Of a stretch of 64,000 nt of DNA, positions 62,996-64,000 are shown in pieces; the first letter of the stretch is position 1; every line of letters begins with the position of its first letter. The DNA is from Cyclobacteriaceae bacterium. Its GTDB lineage: Bacteria; Bacteroidota; Bacteroidia; Cytophagales; Cyclobacteriaceae. The position numbers and the translations under genes are program-made. Location: positions 558,001 through 622,000 of the forward strand of contig JAHBUC010000001.1 of NCBI GenBank assembly GCA_019638275.1, in the 5' to 3' direction. The notes beneath the pieces were generated by a model. It made no database searches. It was not told the DNA's origin and saw only the letters and a program-made list of their open reading frames with translations.

Positions 62996-64000
62996 GGGCA
63001 CCTATACACATGATAAAGGGATTTCAGTTAATACTGGCCATTCTATATTTTAATTCGAATGCACTTCTGGGGCAAGACAAGTGGAGTGTTACAACCTTTA
63101 AAGATAGCCTTGCTGTAGAGTATGACCTTGTTCAGCAACATGCATCTGTGAGACACTGCTTCCCTGAAATAAGAAATTGCAAGGCTATCAGTGTACAGTC
63201 AAAAAAAGCCTTAGAAGCCCATTCTTTAAATAGAAAGATTTTAGACTATTTTGGAATTGACAGTGAACAGCTGTATGGTCAATTCATGGCTTTGACTAAA
63301 CCAATAGACCTTGAGTTCAATAAGGCCAGACTAGAAATGAATTTCCTGGCTCATAATGTCACCGAAATATTGGTGGTATTTCATAGTGGATCGGATAAAT
63401 GGATTGCCAGGCCGTTCGTTGTAACACAAGAAGGATATCAACCTGCTCAACATGCCTATTTGATCACGTTTGATCAGGAGCACGTGGACAAATTTCAACG
63501 TGACAAAATCCACATCACAGGAATTGGAATCTACTTTCTAAAAGCAAAGCCAGATTCTGCTTCTAAGTTAATCGTGGGAGCTTTTAGGGTACAAGAATTC
63601 CATGCCTATCGCCCAGGTCTGGTTGCGCCCTGGTTAGCACCTATGTTTAAGGATAAAGAACATGCAGGTTATGCGCTCATGGATTCATATTCTACATGGT
63701 TCTACCAACAACTTCATTCAGTAAGTCGACCGTTCACAGACATTCCATCGTTTGATGAGTTTTCAGTCCAGCAAGGGCTGGTTTCTCCAATTACACAATT
63801 CCACACAGATAAGCCAAAGGAAAAATTAATGCTACATGACTTCTTGTGCCTGGCAATTAAAAATTATCCTTATAGCGAGGAGAAGGGAATTGACGTCAAC
63901 CAAGTAATCATGGAACTAGACAATGTTTTTAATCAGAGCGATAAAATTGATAGATCGTTGATTACTGAGGTCAGCAGATTTATTGAAAGTAGATTCAAAG
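62992..64000 (+). CDS. Secreted protein, possibly S41-peptidase-like, N-terminal part (cut by the right edge)
   Basis: Open from ATG 62992 (overlapping the glycosyltransferase stop) to the window end, ~336 residues. A second in-frame ATG at 63010 starts a clear signal sequence (M-I-K-G-F-Q-L-I-L-A-I-L-Y-F). The mature part is β-rich and has no catalytic motif yet. Near residue 282, K-E-K-L-M-L-H-D-F-L then Y-P-Y-S-E-E-K-G-I-D-V-N-Q-V resembles the entry to the helical N-terminal domain of S41 (tail-specific) peptidases. The catalytic Ser/Lys would be outside the window. Confidence 0.7.
   Translation, partial: MRAPIHMIKGFQLILAILYFNSNALLGQDKWSVTTFKDSLAVEYDLVQQHASVRHCFPEIRNCKAISVQSKKALEAHSLNRKILDYFGIDSEQLYGQFMALTKPIDLEFNKARLEMNFLAHNVTEILVVFHSGSDKWIARPFVVTQEGYQPAQHAYLITFDQEHVDKFQRDKIHITGIGIYFLKAKPDSASKLIVGAFRVQEFHAYRPGLVAPWLAPMFKDKEHAGYALMDSYSTWFYQQLHSVSRPFTDIPSFDEFSVQQGLVSPITQFHTDKPKEKLMLHDFLCLAIKNYPYSEEKGIDVNQVIMELDNVFNQSDKIDRSLITEVSRFIESRFK

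Overview
The window looks like chromosomal DNA of a bacterium of the phylum Bacteroidota, most likely the Cytophagales side. The reasons are a SusC/SusD outer-membrane pair with a FecR anti-sigma factor and an ECF sigma factor, RteC/MobA/MobB/TraG-type mobilisation genes, a DUF6520 peptide, an UpxY-type NusG paralogue, weak ribosome-binding sites, and promoter-like boxes of the TTG ... TAnnTTTG type. No rRNA, tRNA or CRISPR array was recognised. Genus-level assignment is not possible from sequence alone.

Layout. (1) 1-6823: a putative defence locus. A Ser/Thr kinase and a PP2C phosphatase (cut by the window edge) point left. Diverging from them is a tight operon of XRE regulator, Cas4/RecB-like Fe-S nuclease, long Argonaute with PAZ, MID and PIWI regions, small helical protein, and HELGH metallopeptidase. 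(2) 7005-12093: a mobilisation module on the minus strand (MerR/excisionase-type HTH, palindrome-rich spacer, MobA, MobB relaxase, TraG/VirD4 coupling ATPase, RteC); no integrase is visible. (3) 12444-22547: Crp-family regulator, MauE, DUF6520 and a secreted protein on plus; FecR, SusC, SusD and a TlpA/DUF3738 protein on minus. A plus-strand terminator in the fecR-susC gap suggests an antisense RNA. (4) 22963-40993: a Tc (ABC) toxin operon: remnant of a phospholipase-D-type N-terminal domain, a fused TcB-TcC giant with a Gly/Gln/Asn-rich linker and nuclease-like tip, two small proteins, and TcA. (5) 41339-59251: accessory genes, many nuclease- or toxin-like: a PstI/BsuBI-type restriction-modification pair with a cyclodeaminase-ImmA fusion, two HEPN-motif proteins, an ECF sigma/XRE divergon, a secreted thermonuclease, a giant SEC-C protein with a C-terminal nuclease, a DUF3800 protein, an HNH endonuclease, and a frameshifted secreted coiled-coil protein. 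(6) 59536-64000: a NarL/LuxR response regulator, an UpxY antiterminator, a UPF0489 protein, a GT2 glycosyltransferase and the start of a secreted, probably S41-like, protein.

Two things stand out. One is the Argonaute/nuclease/peptidase operon facing a kinase/phosphatase pair. The other is a 15-bp palindrome (TAGGAGTAACTCCTA and close variants) found in five separate intergenic regions, each roughly 100-160 bp upstream of a minus-strand accessory gene. One copy also precedes the response-regulator gene, so part of the island may share one regulator.
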